Notes: generated from the sequence alone by a model not told the origin. Shown: positions 8,163 through 15,936, counted from the first letter of the stretch. The stretch: 64,000 nt of DNA from an uncultured Halomonas sp. (GCF_947501415.1 NZ_CANMVL010000002.1:248001-312000); one strand, 5' to 3'. Numbers and translations: made by a program.

Positions 8163-9473
8163 TCAGCCCGCCGGCCTCTCGAGGCCGAAATGCCCCCGCA
8201 GCGTCGCCGCTTCGTACTCTTCCCGGAAGAGTCCGCGACGCTGCAGTTCCGGCACCACCTGATCCACGAAGTCCTCGATCCCGGAGGGCAGCGACGGCGG
8301 CATCAGGTTGAAGCCGTCCGCGCCGCGGCCGTGGAACCAGCGCTCCATCTCGTCGGCGATGCTCTCCGGGGTACCGATCATGGTGCAGTGGCCGCCGCCG
8401 GCGGCGAGCCGCCCCAGCAGCTCGCGCAGGGTGGGCTGCTCGGTCTCGATGATGCGCAGGATGGTGGCATAGCGCCCCTGGGGACCACGAAACTCGGCCA
8501 GCGGCGGTAGTGACGGCACCGGGGCATCCAGCTCCCAGTCACTGCAGTCCTGCTCGATAAACAATCCCAGCTGGCGCAGCGAGGCCTCCACCGGCAGACA
8601 GTCGTCCAGCTCCCGCTGCTTGGCACGAGCCTCCTCCATGGTAGCGCCTACATAGGTGACGAGCCCCGGCAGGATAGGCACCGGCGCGGTGCGCCCGGCC
8701 GCCGCCACCCGCGACTTGATATCCCGATAATAAGCCTGGGCGGCCTCCAGGTCGTAGGCGACCGCATAGATCGCCTCGGCGTAGCGCGCCGCCAGATCGC
8801 GCCCCTGGGAAGAAGCACCCGCCTGCACCAGTACCGGGTTGCCCTGGGGAGGACGCGGCAGGTTGAGGGGCCCATCGACCAGGAAGTGCTCACCGTGATG
8901 GTCAATCTGGCGCACCTTGTCGGGATCGGCATAGCGGCCCTTACGATCGCGCTCGATGGCATCGTCGGACCAGCTGTCCCACAGCGCCAGCACCGTCTGC
9001 ACAAACTCCTCGGCACGCGCATAGCGCTCGGCATGCGGTGGCATGGCCGTATAGCCGTGGTTGCGCGCCTCGCTGTCGAACATCGAGGTCACCACATTCC
9101 AGCCCACTCGCCCGCCGGAGATATGATCCAGCGAGCCCACCAGCCTGGCGGCGTGGAAGGGCGTGTAGAAGGTGCTCGAGATCGTGCTGATCAGCCCGAC
9201 CCGCCGAGTGGCACGGCTCATGGCGGAGAGTGCGGTCAGCGGCTCGAGGTGCCAGTGGAAGCCATCTTCCACGCTACCGACACTCATGCCGTCGGCGAAG
9301 AACAGCGCATCCAGCTTGCCGCGCTCGGCGATGCGGGCCAGGGATTCATAGTAGGCGATATCGCCAAGGCGCTCGGCGCAGGAGTCGGGATGGCGCCATG
9401 CCGCGCGATGGTGGCCATTGCCCATCACGAACAGATTGAGGTGCAGCTTCTCGCCGGGATTGCGTGCCTTCAT
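8163..9473 (-). CDS. LLM-class flavin-dependent monooxygenase (NtaA/SnaA/DszA family), TPP-regulated
   Basis: 436 residues of the bacterial luciferase-like TIM-barrel family. Subfamily landmarks are LHLNLFVMGNGHHRAAWRHP at the N-terminus, DALFFAD, the flavin-site run RVGWNVVTS, and PVLVQAGASSQGRDLAA. Relatives such as NtaA, SnaA and DszA use FMNH2 from a separate reductase to oxygenate small N- or S-containing compounds. It is second in an operon: the TGA of the SDR gene shares its A with ATG 9473, and a GTG one codon earlier is also possible. The operon leader is a TPP riboswitch, so oxidation of a thiamine-related molecule is the natural hypothesis. No flavin reductase gene is adjacent. Confidence 0.85.
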   Translation of the reverse strand: MKARNPGEKLHLNLFVMGNGHHRAAWRHPDSCAERLGDIAYYESLARIAERGKLDALFFADGMSVGSVEDGFHWHLEPLTALSAMSRATRRVGLISTISSTFYTPFHAARLVGSLDHISGGRVGWNVVTSMFDSEARNHGYTAMPPHAERYARAEEFVQTVLALWDSWSDDAIERDRKGRYADPDKVRQIDHHGEHFLVDGPLNLPRPPQGNPVLVQAGASSQGRDLAARYAEAIYAVAYDLEAAQAYYRDIKSRVAAAGRTAPVPILPGLVTYVGATMEEARAKQRELDDCLPVEASLRQLGLFIEQDCSDWELDAPVPSLPPLAEFRGPQGRYATILRIIETEQPTLRELLGRLAAGGGHCTMIGTPESIADEMERWFHGRGADGFNLMPPSLPSGIEDFVDQVVPELQRRGLFREEYEAATLRGHFGLERPAG

Positions 9474-10264
9474 CACCCTTTCACCAGTCCACCGTCGACG
9501 ATCAGATTCTGACCGGTGACCGCCCTGGACCAGGGTGAGGCGAAGAACAGCGCCGCGTCGGCAAACTCCTCCGGGGTGGTCACACGCCGCAGGGGGGTGT
9601 TCTGCGCGATCAGGTCGAAGACCGCCTCCGGGGTCGCGCTGGACGCATCGGTGGTGCGCAGCAGCCCGCCGGAGATCATGTTCACGGTGATGTTGTCGGG
9701 CCCCAGGTCGTTGGCGAGCGTGCGGGTCAGCGAGAGCAGCGCGGCCTTGCCGGCGGTATAGTCGTGGTACGGCACGACGGGGTTCTGGAACAGATTGGTG
9801 CCGATATTGACGATGCGCCCACCTCCCTGCTCGCGCATGCCGGCCAGCGCCGCCTGGATGGTGTTCAGCGCTCCCCGGTTGACACCCTCAAGCTGCTGCT
9901 GAAGCTGCGACCAGTCCAGGGCATCGGCGTCGGGACGCGCGTCGCCGTTAAAGGAGAACGCGGGCAGGGCATTATTGACCACGGTGGTAATCGGCGTGCC
10001 GAAATGCTCACGAGCCTGCTCGAACAGCGACTCGATCGCCTCGGCGTCACGCACGTCGGCCTGGACGGCCAGCACCCGCTGCGGCGCCTCCTTCACCAGT
10101 GCCTCGGCGGCATCGCGACTCTGGAAATAGTTCACCACCACCCGGGCGCCCTGCCCGAGAAAGGCTCGGGTCAGATGAGCGCCGAGCCCACGAGCACCGC
10201 CGGTGACAAGCACGACCTGCTGGTCGATGGCCTGCTGGTCGATGGAGAGAGAGGAAACGGCCAT
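9473..10264 (-). CDS. SDR family oxidoreductase under TPP riboswitch control (FabG-like)
   Basis: 263 residues. Classical short-chain dehydrogenase fold: cofactor motif TGGARGLG at residues 21-28, VNNA around 96-99, catalytic YTAGK with Tyr169 and Lys173, and a C-terminal VTGQNLIVDGGLV. The usual catalytic Ser position (13 residues before the Tyr) is Thr156, in NIGTN. ATG 10264 has AAGGAG five bases upstream; earlier in-frame codons lie in the riboswitch. FabG-like genes with thi boxes have been noted in comparative genomics of thiamine regulons (I recall the name oarX). Its coupling to the monooxygenase suggests consecutive redox steps on one substrate. Confidence 0.85.
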   Translation of the reverse strand: MAVSSLSIDQQAIDQQVVLVTGGARGLGAHLTRAFLGQGARVVVNYFQSRDAAEALVKEAPQRVLAVQADVRDAEAIESLFEQAREHFGTPITTVVNNALPAFSFNGDARPDADALDWSQLQQQLEGVNRGALNTIQAALAGMREQGGGRIVNIGTNLFQNPVVPYHDYTAGKAALLSLTRTLANDLGPDNITVNMISGGLLRTTDASSATPEAVFDLIAQNTPLRRVTTPEEFADAALFFASPWSRAVTGQNLIVDGGLVKG

Positions 10265-10310
10265 GACGACTCCTTGGTACGCGGCAAAGGGCGCCGCGCT
10301 GGAGCCGGCC

Positions 10311-10386
10311 GACATCCCTTCGCCAGTGTGAACTGGATCAGGTTCGACGGGTATTTTCTCAGCGGCCACGACCGCACCCCGTGTCT
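10311..10386 (-). ncRNA. TPP riboswitch (thi box)
   Basis: Read on the - strand, the segment contains GGGGTGC, CCGCTGAGAAAAT, ACCCGTCGAACCTGATCC and GGCGAAGGGA, the conserved parts of the TPP aptamer. A P1 helix forms from GACA (10385-10382) and TGTC (10314-10311). A -10 like TATGGT at 10400-10395 would start transcription at the aptamer edge. The ATG of the SDR gene follows after 46 bases, with its ribosome site close enough to be masked. This is the second TPP riboswitch within 4 kb. Confidence 0.93.
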
Positions 10387-10570
10387 AGTGAAGCACCATA
10401 GCGCATTCGTAAGGACAGCAACAGCCGGGCCGGCATTCCGGCTCATGACGTGAGCCCTGGCCTGACCGGGGAAACAAGGGAGTCTTCTGGAGTGAAATAC
10501 GAAAAACGACAAGCATCATCAGCCAGGCTGGCGCCTTAGCTTATGCTCAGAAGCTTAGAATCAGAATTAA

Positions 10571-10582
10571 GGGGGGGGGGGG
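10571..10582. repeat. Homopolymer of twelve G
   Basis: An uninterrupted run of 12 G lies just beyond the last tRNA-Gly of the tRNA array (C12 on the transcribed strand). The 200 bases between it and the riboswitch hold no gene I can recognise. Such runs are prone to length variation or assembly error. Confidence 0.8.
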
Positions 10583-10589
10583 AACCGAT

Positions 10590-10664
10590 TGGAGCGGGAA
10601 AGGAGATTCGAACTCCCGACCCTCGCCTTGGCAAGGCGATGCTCTACCACTGAGCTATTCCCGC
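10590..10664 (-). tRNA. tRNA-Gly (GCC)
   Basis: 75 bases including an encoded CCA. Acceptor GCGGGAA/TTCCCGC, anticodon loop CTTGCCAA (GCC), T loop TTCGAAT. The D loop is one base shorter than in E. coli. Last gene of a six-tRNA array. Confidence 0.96.
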
Positions 10665-10702
10665 TTGATATCGGTACTACTGTCGGTGCAACGAGAGCGA
10701 GT

Positions 10703-10778
10703 TGGCGTCCCATAGGGGGTTCGAACCCCTGTTCCCGCCGTGAAAGGGCGGTGTCCTGGACCACTAGACGAATGGGAC
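10703..10778 (-). tRNA. tRNA-Glu (TTC)
   Basis: 76 bases with encoded CCA. Acceptor GTCCCAT/ATGGGAC, anticodon loop CTTTCAC (TTC), T loop TTCGAAC. Very close to E. coli tRNA-Glu. Three bases separate it from the upstream tRNA-Gly. Confidence 0.96.
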
Positions 10779-10781
10779 GCA

Positions 10782-10856
10782 TGGAGCGGGAAAGGAGATT
10801 CGAACTCCCGACCCTCGCCTTGGCAAGGCGATGCTCTACCACTGAGCTATTCCCGC
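10782..10856 (-). tRNA. tRNA-Gly (GCC)
   Basis: 75 bases with CCA, identical by eye to the other two tRNA-Gly copies. It ends only three bases before the next tRNA-Glu, so the two must be cut from one precursor. Confidence 0.96.
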
Positions 10857-10915
10857 CTGTCTCGCACTTCTCGTTCTACTTCTACCTCGACGACTCACTG
10901 TTGCAGTCGAAGAAG

Positions 10916-10991
10916 TGGCGTCCCATAGGGGGTTCGAACCCCTGTTCCCGCCGTGAAAGGGCGGTGTCCTAGACCACTAGACGAATGGGAC
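10916..10991 (-). tRNA. tRNA-Glu (TTC)
   Basis: 76 bases with CCA. It differs from the neighbouring Glu copies by one base in the D arm (TCTAGGAC in place of TCCAGGAC). Anticodon TTC. Confidence 0.96.
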
Positions 10992-11013
10992 GCTGTATCT
11001 TCTTTTCAGAAGT

Positions 11014-11098
11014 TGGAGCGGGAAAGAGATTCGACGGGGCTGCCGTCAGCCGGGCTGGCGTACCAGATCCTGACCCGAGCCTTGGCTCTCTTACCGCA
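11014..11098 (-). pseudogene. Decayed tRNA-Gly copy in the Glu/Gly array
   Basis: The + strand sequence TGGAGCGGGAAAGAGATTCG at 11014-11033 matches the CCA, acceptor and T-arm end of the intact tRNA-Gly genes with one G deleted. After an unrelated stretch, GACCCGAGCCTTGG and CTCTCTTACC echo the anticodon and D-arm regions. Neither an anticodon stem nor a 5' acceptor strand can be formed. It appears to be a broken remnant of an extra repeat unit. The left part of the match is clear; the rest is suggestive. Confidence 0.6.
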
Positions 11099-11102
11099 CC
11101 GT

Positions 11103-11177
11103 TGGAGCGGGAAAGGAGATTCGAACTCCCGACCCTCGCCTTGGCAAGGCGATGCTCTACCACTGAGCTATTCCCGC
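11103..11177 (-). tRNA. tRNA-Gly (GCC)
   Basis: 75 bases with encoded CCA, anticodon GCC, same sequence as the two downstream copies. It lies 24 bases after the first tRNA-Glu of the operon. Confidence 0.96.
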
Positions 11178-11201
11178 ATTCCGGTTATCTGACGAGTCGA
11201 G

Positions 11202-11277
11202 TGGCGTCCCATAGGGGGTTCGAACCCCTGTTCCCGCCGTGAAAGGGCGGTGTCCTGGACCACTAGACGAATGGGAC
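11202..11277 (-). tRNA. tRNA-Glu (TTC)
   Basis: 76 bases with encoded CCA, anticodon TTC. First gene of the array in transcription direction. The AT-rich stretch GGCGCGCATATTATAGGCC at about 11300-11318 just upstream resembles a -10 followed by a GC-rich discriminator, as expected of stringently controlled tRNA promoters. Confidence 0.96.
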
Positions 11278-11403
11278 GCAATGTCTCGTCTCGTCGAGAT
11301 GGCGCGCATATTATAGGCCACACGGCCAAGTGTCAAGCCTTGGCACGCCTTCCATATCAGACAGTTGACAGAGGGGACAACGCTGGATAGAGTACGCGCC
11401 GCT

Positions 11404-11480
11404 GGCTACGTAGCTCAGTTGGTTAGAGCACATCACTCATAATGATGGGGTCCCCTGTTCGAGTCAGGGCGTAGCCACCA
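11404..11480 (+). tRNA. tRNA-Met (CAT), elongator
   Basis: 77 bases with encoded CCA. Acceptor GGCTACG/CGTAGCC, anticodon loop CTCATAA, close to E. coli elongator tRNA-Met. The first acceptor pair is G:C, so it is not the initiator type. A second copy lies in inverted orientation at 15773-15849. Confidence 0.96.
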
Positions 11481-11490
11481 GAATCACGCA

Positions 11491-11518
11491 ACCCGGCGCC
11501 ATCGGCGCCGGGTTTTTT
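11491..11518 (+). terminator. Rho-independent terminator of tRNA-Met, shared with apeB
   Basis: Perfect stem CCCGGCGCC / GGCGCCGGG with loop ATC followed by TTTTTT. It lies between convergent tRNA-Met and apeB. Confidence 0.92.
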
Positions 11519-11524
11519 GTGTGC

Positions 11525-12826
11525 TCAGGCCAGCTCGGGGCGGTTGCAGAAGGCAGCCAGCACCCGGGTCAGATGGGCCACATCTTCGCTTCCCGCGGTC
11601 TCACGGATCGAGTGCATGGCCCACTGCGGCACCCCCACATCGAGGGTCGGCACACCGAGCTCGGTGGCGGTGATCGGCCCGATGGTGCTGCCACACCCCA
11701 TGTCGGCACGCGTCACGAAGCTCTGAACGGGCACCTCGGCCTCGCGACAGAGGTCGCGAAACAGCGCCGCCGTCGCACTGTTGGTGGCGTAGCGCTGACT
11801 GGCATTGACCTTGATCACCGGTCCGCCGTTGAGTGCGGGACCATGGGCCGCATCGTGCTTGTCCTGGAAATTGGGATGCAGAGCATGCGCGTTGTCGCAG
11901 GAGATCATCCGCGAAGCCTGGATCAGCCGAATGAAGCCCTCCTCGCTGCCGTCGCCGAGCCGCTCGTGAACCCGGCGCAGCACATCTCCCAGAAAAGGCC
12001 CCTGGGCGCCACAGGCGCTGGCGCTACCGACCTCCTCATGGTCGTTGGCTACCAGCACGACACCCTGCTTGCCGTCACTGGCCAGCAGCGCCTCCAGGCC
12101 GATAAAGCAGGAGAGCAGGTTGTCGAGCCGAGCACTGGCAATCAGCTCGCCCTTGACCCCCACCCGCGCAGGCGGCTGCATGTCATGAAAGCCCAGCTCG
12201 AAGTCGAGCAGCTCGAATGCCTCGATGGCATGCTGCTCTGAGATCCACTCCTTGAGCAGCCGCGGCAGGTCGCCCTCCTCACCGCCCTGCAACAGCACCG
12301 GCGCCATCTGGGTCTGAGCGTTCAGCGCACGACCGCTGTTGGCCTCGCGATCGAGATGGATGGCCAGACTGGGAATGATCGCCACTGGTCGGTCGACATG
12401 CAGCAGGCGCCCCTCGAGACGGCCATCGGGATAGCGAACATGCACCCGGCCGGCGAGCCCCAGTTCACGGTCGAACCAGGGCGCCAACAGGGCTCCCCCA
12501 TAGACCTCGACGCCGAGCTGCAGCCAGCCGGCGGCGGTCTGGGCGGCATTGGGCTTGAGTCGCAACCCGGGGCTATCGGTATGGGCTCCGATCATGCGCA
12601 GCGCCTCGAGCCGCGTCTCGGGCAACTGCAGGGCAATGATGGAGGAGTCGTTGCGCGTTACATAGACCCGTTCGCCCGGCGTCAACGACCAGGCCTCGCG
12701 CTCGTCCAGGCGGCGGAAACCGGCGGATTCGAGGCGAGCCGCCATATTGGCGGTGGCATGCCAGGGGGTGGGCGAGCGGTGCAGGAAGTCGAGAAGCCGC
12801 GTAAGCAGATCATCCTGAGAGAGCAT
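11525..12826 (-). CDS. apeB: M18 family aminopeptidase ApeB
   Basis: 433 residues, the normal size of bacterial M18 aminopeptidases. These are cytosolic, dodecameric, two-metal enzymes that remove N-terminal (often acidic) residues. Metal-site motifs seen in order: [13 protein letters not shown] (His, Asp), SARLDNLLS (Asp), NDHEEVGS (Glu pair), [11 protein letters not shown] and, near the C-terminus, [10 protein letters not shown] (His). The start ATG 12826 follows CTAGAGGAACTC. It converges on tRNA-Met and is divergent from prc. Confidence 0.95.
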   Translation of the reverse strand: MLSQDDLLTRLLDFLHRSPTPWHATANMAARLESAGFRRLDEREAWSLTPGERVYVTRNDSSIIALQLPETRLEALRMIGAHTDSPGLRLKPNAAQTAAGWLQLGVEVYGGALLAPWFDRELGLAGRVHVRYPDGRLEGRLLHVDRPVAIIPSLAIHLDREANSGRALNAQTQMAPVLLQGGEEGDLPRLLKEWISEQHAIEAFELLDFELGFHDMQPPARVGVKGELIASARLDNLLSCFIGLEALLASDGKQGVVLVANDHEEVGSASACGAQGPFLGDVLRRVHERLGDGSEEGFIRLIQASRMISCDNAHALHPNFQDKHDAAHGPALNGGPVIKVNASQRYATNSATAALFRDLCREAEVPVQSFVTRADMGCGSTIGPITATELGVPTLDVGVPQWAMHSIRETAGSEDVAHLTRVLAAFCNRPELA

Positions 12827-12966
12827 GAGTTCCTCTAGGGCTGGGCAAAAGTGTAGATGATGGGCACAGCGGGTAAGCTGCTACAATGGACTGCCGTCCC
12901 GCGCAACTCGCGAGCCGGATAACGGTCAAGGAATTGAGTGTACATCAAACCGGGAGTGCTTCATTG

Positions 12967-15042
12967 ATGAGCCCGCTTGCCCATATGGGACGATCCATGG
13001 CCTTGTTGGCAGCCCTGCTGCTGGCCACCGGCGTCGCCCTGGCACAGCCAGAACCCACCGACGCCCAGCGCCGGGCCGCCACCGAGATGGCCGAAGCGCT
13101 GCGTTATGGTCACTACGCCGACGTGAGCCTGGACGACAGCTGGTCACGCCGAGCCTTCGAGCGCTATCTCGATGTGCTCGACAGTCAGCGCGCCTTCCTG
13201 ACCGAGCAGGACGTGGCGGAATTTCGCCCTCTGGAAGAGCAGCTCGATGACGCCCTGCTCGATGGCGAGCTGGCCCCCTTCTTCGCACTCTATCAGCGCT
13301 ACCATGAGCGCGCCGAAGCACGCTTCGAGTGGCTACTCGAGCACCTCGACCAGGGCCTCGACTTTACCTATGAAGGAGATCAGCGCCTGGAGCTGGACCG
13401 CGAGGATGTCCCCTGGGCGGAGAGCCCCCAGGCTCTGGATGAACTGTGGACGCGCCGCCTCAAGAACGCCGCCCTGACCCTGGTAATCAGTGGCCAGGAC
13501 GACGAACAGGTTGAGAGCAACCTTCGCCAGCGCTATGAGGGCCAGCTCAATCGCCTGCGGCAGACCAACGAGGAGGATATCTTCGGCCTGCTGATGGCCG
13601 CGGTCACCGGCAGCATCGACCCCCACACCGACTACCTCTCCCCCCGCCAGGGTGAGTCCTTCGATATCCAGATGCGCCTCTCGCTGGAGGGCATCGGCGC
13701 ACTGCTCCAGGCCGACGGCGAATACGTCAAGGTCGCAAGCCTGGTGCCCGGCGGCCCGGCGGAGCGCGCCGGTGTGCTTGAGCCCGCCGACCGCATCGTG
13801 GGAGTCGGCCAGGAAGATGGTGACATGGTCAACGTAGTGGGCATGCGCCTCGACTCGGTGGTGGAGCTGATCCGCGGCCCCAAGGGCTCGGTGGTGCGCC
13901 TCGACGTGGTACCCGCCCAGGCGGTGGACATGACACGCTCCAGGGAAGTCCGGATCACCCGGGATACCGTGAAGCTCGAGGACCAGGCGGCCCAGAGCGA
14001 AGTGCTGGAGCTTGAGCGTGATGATGGCGTGCATCGCGTTGGCGTGATCACCGTGCCTACCTTCTATGTCGACTTCGACGCCTGGCAGGCTGGCGAAGAT
14101 AACTATCGCAGCACCACCCGCGACGTGGCCAAGGAGATCGAGACACTGCAGAACCAGGGCGTCGAAGGTATCGTCCTCGACCTGCGCAACAATGGTGGCG
14201 GCGCCCTGCAGGAGGCCAACTCCCTGATCGGGCTATTTATCGATCGCGGCCCGACCGTTCAGGTACGGGATGCACGCGGACGCATCAGTCTCTACGGCGA
14301 TACCGAAACCGGTGCCGTCTACGATGGGCCCCTGACGGTGCTGGTCAACCGGCTATCGGCCTCCGCCTCGGAGATCTTCGCCGGCGCCATCCAGGACTAT
14401 GGGCGCGGCCTGGTCGTCGGCACCCCCACCTTCGGCAAGGGCACGGTACAGACCCTCAATGAGCTCAGTCATGGCGAGATCAAGCTGACCCGTGCCAAGT
14501 TCTATCGCATCTCCGGCGAGAGCACCCAGCACCGCGGCGTAGAACCCGATATCATCTTCCCGAGCCTGGTCGACCCCGAGTTGATCGGCGAGAGCAGCCT
14601 CGACAACGCCCTGGACTGGGATACCGTCCGCTCGGTGCAGTACCGCGAATACGGCGAGCCATGGCGCTTCCTGGAGACGCTGCGGGCCCGCCATCGCGAG
14701 CGCGCCGACACCCACCCCAACTTCGTCTACCTCGAGCAGCAGGCCGAACTGAACCGCCGGATGCGCGAGGAGACGACCAGCGTCAGCCTCAACCGCGAAC
14801 TCCGCCAGGCAGAGACCGAGGCACTCGAGGCCGAGCAGCTCGCCCTGGAGAATCAGCGTCGCGAGGCACTCGGCCTGGAGCCCCTGGAGGAGTGGATCGA
14901 CGCCCGCGGCGAAGAGGACGACAGCGACCAGGAAAAGGAAGAGGAAGAGCCGGTGGAGCAGGTTCAAGTGCTGGAGGCCGCGCACATCCTGCTCGACCAT
15001 TCCCAGCTCGAGAGCAACTACCGCTTCGCCCACCGAGAGTGA
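12967..15042 (+). CDS. prc: Carboxy-terminal processing periplasmic protease Prc (Tsp)
   Basis: 691 residues (E. coli Prc 682). Signal peptide at residues 1-29 (MGRSMALLAALLLATGVALA). An N-terminal helical domain and a PDZ domain around residues 245-330 precede the S41 protease core. Catalytic Ser is about residue 466 in LSASASEIFAGA and Lys about 491 in TFGKGTVQ. A C-terminal DUF3340-type extension is highly charged. It degrades periplasmic proteins with nonpolar C-termini and trims lipoproteins and PBP3-type enzymes. ATG 12967 was chosen as the first Met before the signal peptide, with GGGAG 10 bases upstream; ATG 12985 is possible. Confidence 0.93.
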   Translation: MSPLAHMGRSMALLAALLLATGVALAQPEPTDAQRRAATEMAEALRYGHYADVSLDDSWSRRAFERYLDVLDSQRAFLTEQDVAEFRPLEEQLDDALLDGELAPFFALYQRYHERAEARFEWLLEHLDQGLDFTYEGDQRLELDREDVPWAESPQALDELWTRRLKNAALTLVISGQDDEQVESNLRQRYEGQLNRLRQTNEEDIFGLLMAAVTGSIDPHTDYLSPRQGESFDIQMRLSLEGIGALLQADGEYVKVASLVPGGPAERAGVLEPADRIVGVGQEDGDMVNVVGMRLDSVVELIRGPKGSVVRLDVVPAQAVDMTRSREVRITRDTVKLEDQAAQSEVLELERDDGVHRVGVITVPTFYVDFDAWQAGEDNYRSTTRDVAKEIETLQNQGVEGIVLDLRNNGGGALQEANSLIGLFIDRGPTVQVRDARGRISLYGDTETGAVYDGPLTVLVNRLSASASEIFAGAIQDYGRGLVVGTPTFGKGTVQTLNELSHGEIKLTRAKFYRISGESTQHRGVEPDIIFPSLVDPELIGESSLDNALDWDTVRSVQYREYGEPWRFLETLRARHRERADTHPNFVYLEQQAELNRRMREETTSVSLNRELRQAETEALEAEQLALENQRREALGLEPLEEWIDARGEEDDSDQEKEEEEPVEQVQVLEAAHILLDHSQLESNYRFAHRE

Positions 15043-15059
15043 GCCTTTCCCCACCATGA

Positions 15060-15093
15060 AAGAGGCCGTCGCCCCGGGGCGACGGCTTCTTTC
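15060..15093 (+). terminator. Rho-independent terminator of prc
   Basis: Perfect palindrome CCGTCGCCCCGGGGCGACGG at 15066-15085, flanked by AAAGAG and CTTCTTT, forms a long stem ending in a T-rich run. Confidence 0.85.
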
Positions 15094-15149
15094 ATTGCAT
15101 GCGACCCGCCGTGACAACCCCCATGATGAGCGCCGTACAGGCGCACGTA

Positions 15150-15197
15150 AACTCACTCAGTAACTCACCCAGAAACTCACCCAGAAACTGGCACAGA
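15150..15197. repeat. Four tandem 12-nt repeats
   Basis: AACTCACTCAGT, AACTCACCCAGA, AACTCACCCAGA and AACTGGCACAGA follow without gaps. It lies between the prc terminator and the tRNA-Asn array. No gene is visible in this 313-base gap. Confidence 0.8.
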
Positions 15198-15262
15198 GAC
15201 TTATAGACATGCAGAAGCACCGGTATAAAACTCGGTGATCATTACCGTACGCAGAAATCAGG

Positions 15263-15353
15263 TAAAGCTAGAGAAAACGAAGCTAGAGAGGGTGAAGCTA
15301 GAGAGGGCGAAATTGAAAAGGGTGACGCTGGAGAGGATGACGCTGGAGATACG
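15263..15353. repeat. Six tandem units of a 15-nt repeat
   Basis: The unit GAAGCTAGAGAGGGT occurs at 15279 and 15294 (last base varied), then degenerates to GAAATTGAAAAGGGT, GACGCTGGAGAGGAT and GACGCTGGAGATACG, with a 16-base variant before. Because the period is a multiple of three, a frame here reads as repeated KLER. A real protein is unlikely, since that frame runs into the antisense of tRNA-Asn. Confidence 0.8.
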
Positions 15354-15356
15354 AGA

Positions 15357-15432
<76 letters not shown>

Positions 15433-15460
15433 ATAACCTGAGGTGGCGATGCCGAGCGAT

Positions 15461-15536
<76 letters not shown>

Positions 15537-15564
15537 ATCGTGTCGCATCGCTGTGTTGCCGTGT

Positions 15565-15640
15565 TGGCTCCCCGAGCAGGACTCGAACCTGCGACCCAAT
15601 GATTAACAGTCATTTGCTCTACCAACTGAGCTATCGGGGA
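15565..15640 (-). tRNA. tRNA-Asn (GTT)
   Basis: 76 bases with CCA, acceptor TCCCCGA/TCGGGGA. The anticodon stem pair is changed (AATGACTGTTAATCATT). First Asn gene in transcription order; GTATACTACG just upstream on the - strand is a plausible -10. Confidence 0.96.
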
Positions 15641-15730
15641 ACGGCGTCGAACACGGTGCGTAGTATACGGATTCCCCCAGCAAGGTCAAGGACCTCCGCG
15701 AGGATTCCTGTGGCAACCCGTTCTAACGCA

Positions 15731-15763
15731 CAGCGCCCGCCCGACGAATGTCGGGCGGGCGCT
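15731..15763 (-). terminator. Strong hairpin after tRNA-Met
   Basis: AGCGCCCGCCCGAC paired with GTCGGGCGGGCGCT, loop GAAT, directly follows the - strand tRNA-Met. No long T run follows. It likely ends the tRNA transcript or stabilises its 3' end. Confidence 0.55.
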
Positions 15764-15772
15764 GAAATGTCC

Positions 15773-15849
15773 TGGTGGCTACGCCCTGATTCGAACAGGG
15801 GACCCCATCATTATGAGTGATGTGCTCTAACCAGCTGAGCTACGTAGCC
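15773..15849 (-). tRNA. tRNA-Met (CAT), elongator
   Basis: 77 bases with CCA, nearly identical to the copy at 11404-11480 but in the opposite orientation (differences in the D loop and one T-loop base). Anticodon CAT. Confidence 0.96.
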
Positions 15850-15936
15850 TTTCCACTAGATTGCGCGACCTCGGCCGCGCAATGGAGACGCATTATGCAC
15901 ATGGACTCGCCGTTTGGCAAGTCCAGCGGCGACATT

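Noticed and set aside
11014-11098. A seventh functional tRNA in the Glu/Gly array
   Set aside because: Neither the 5' acceptor strand nor an anticodon stem can be formed, so it is listed as a relic.
10590-11277. Regularly spaced repeats resembling a CRISPR array
   Set aside because: The repeats fold as tRNA-Glu and tRNA-Gly with anticodons and CCA ends. Spacers are irregular and no cas gene is near.
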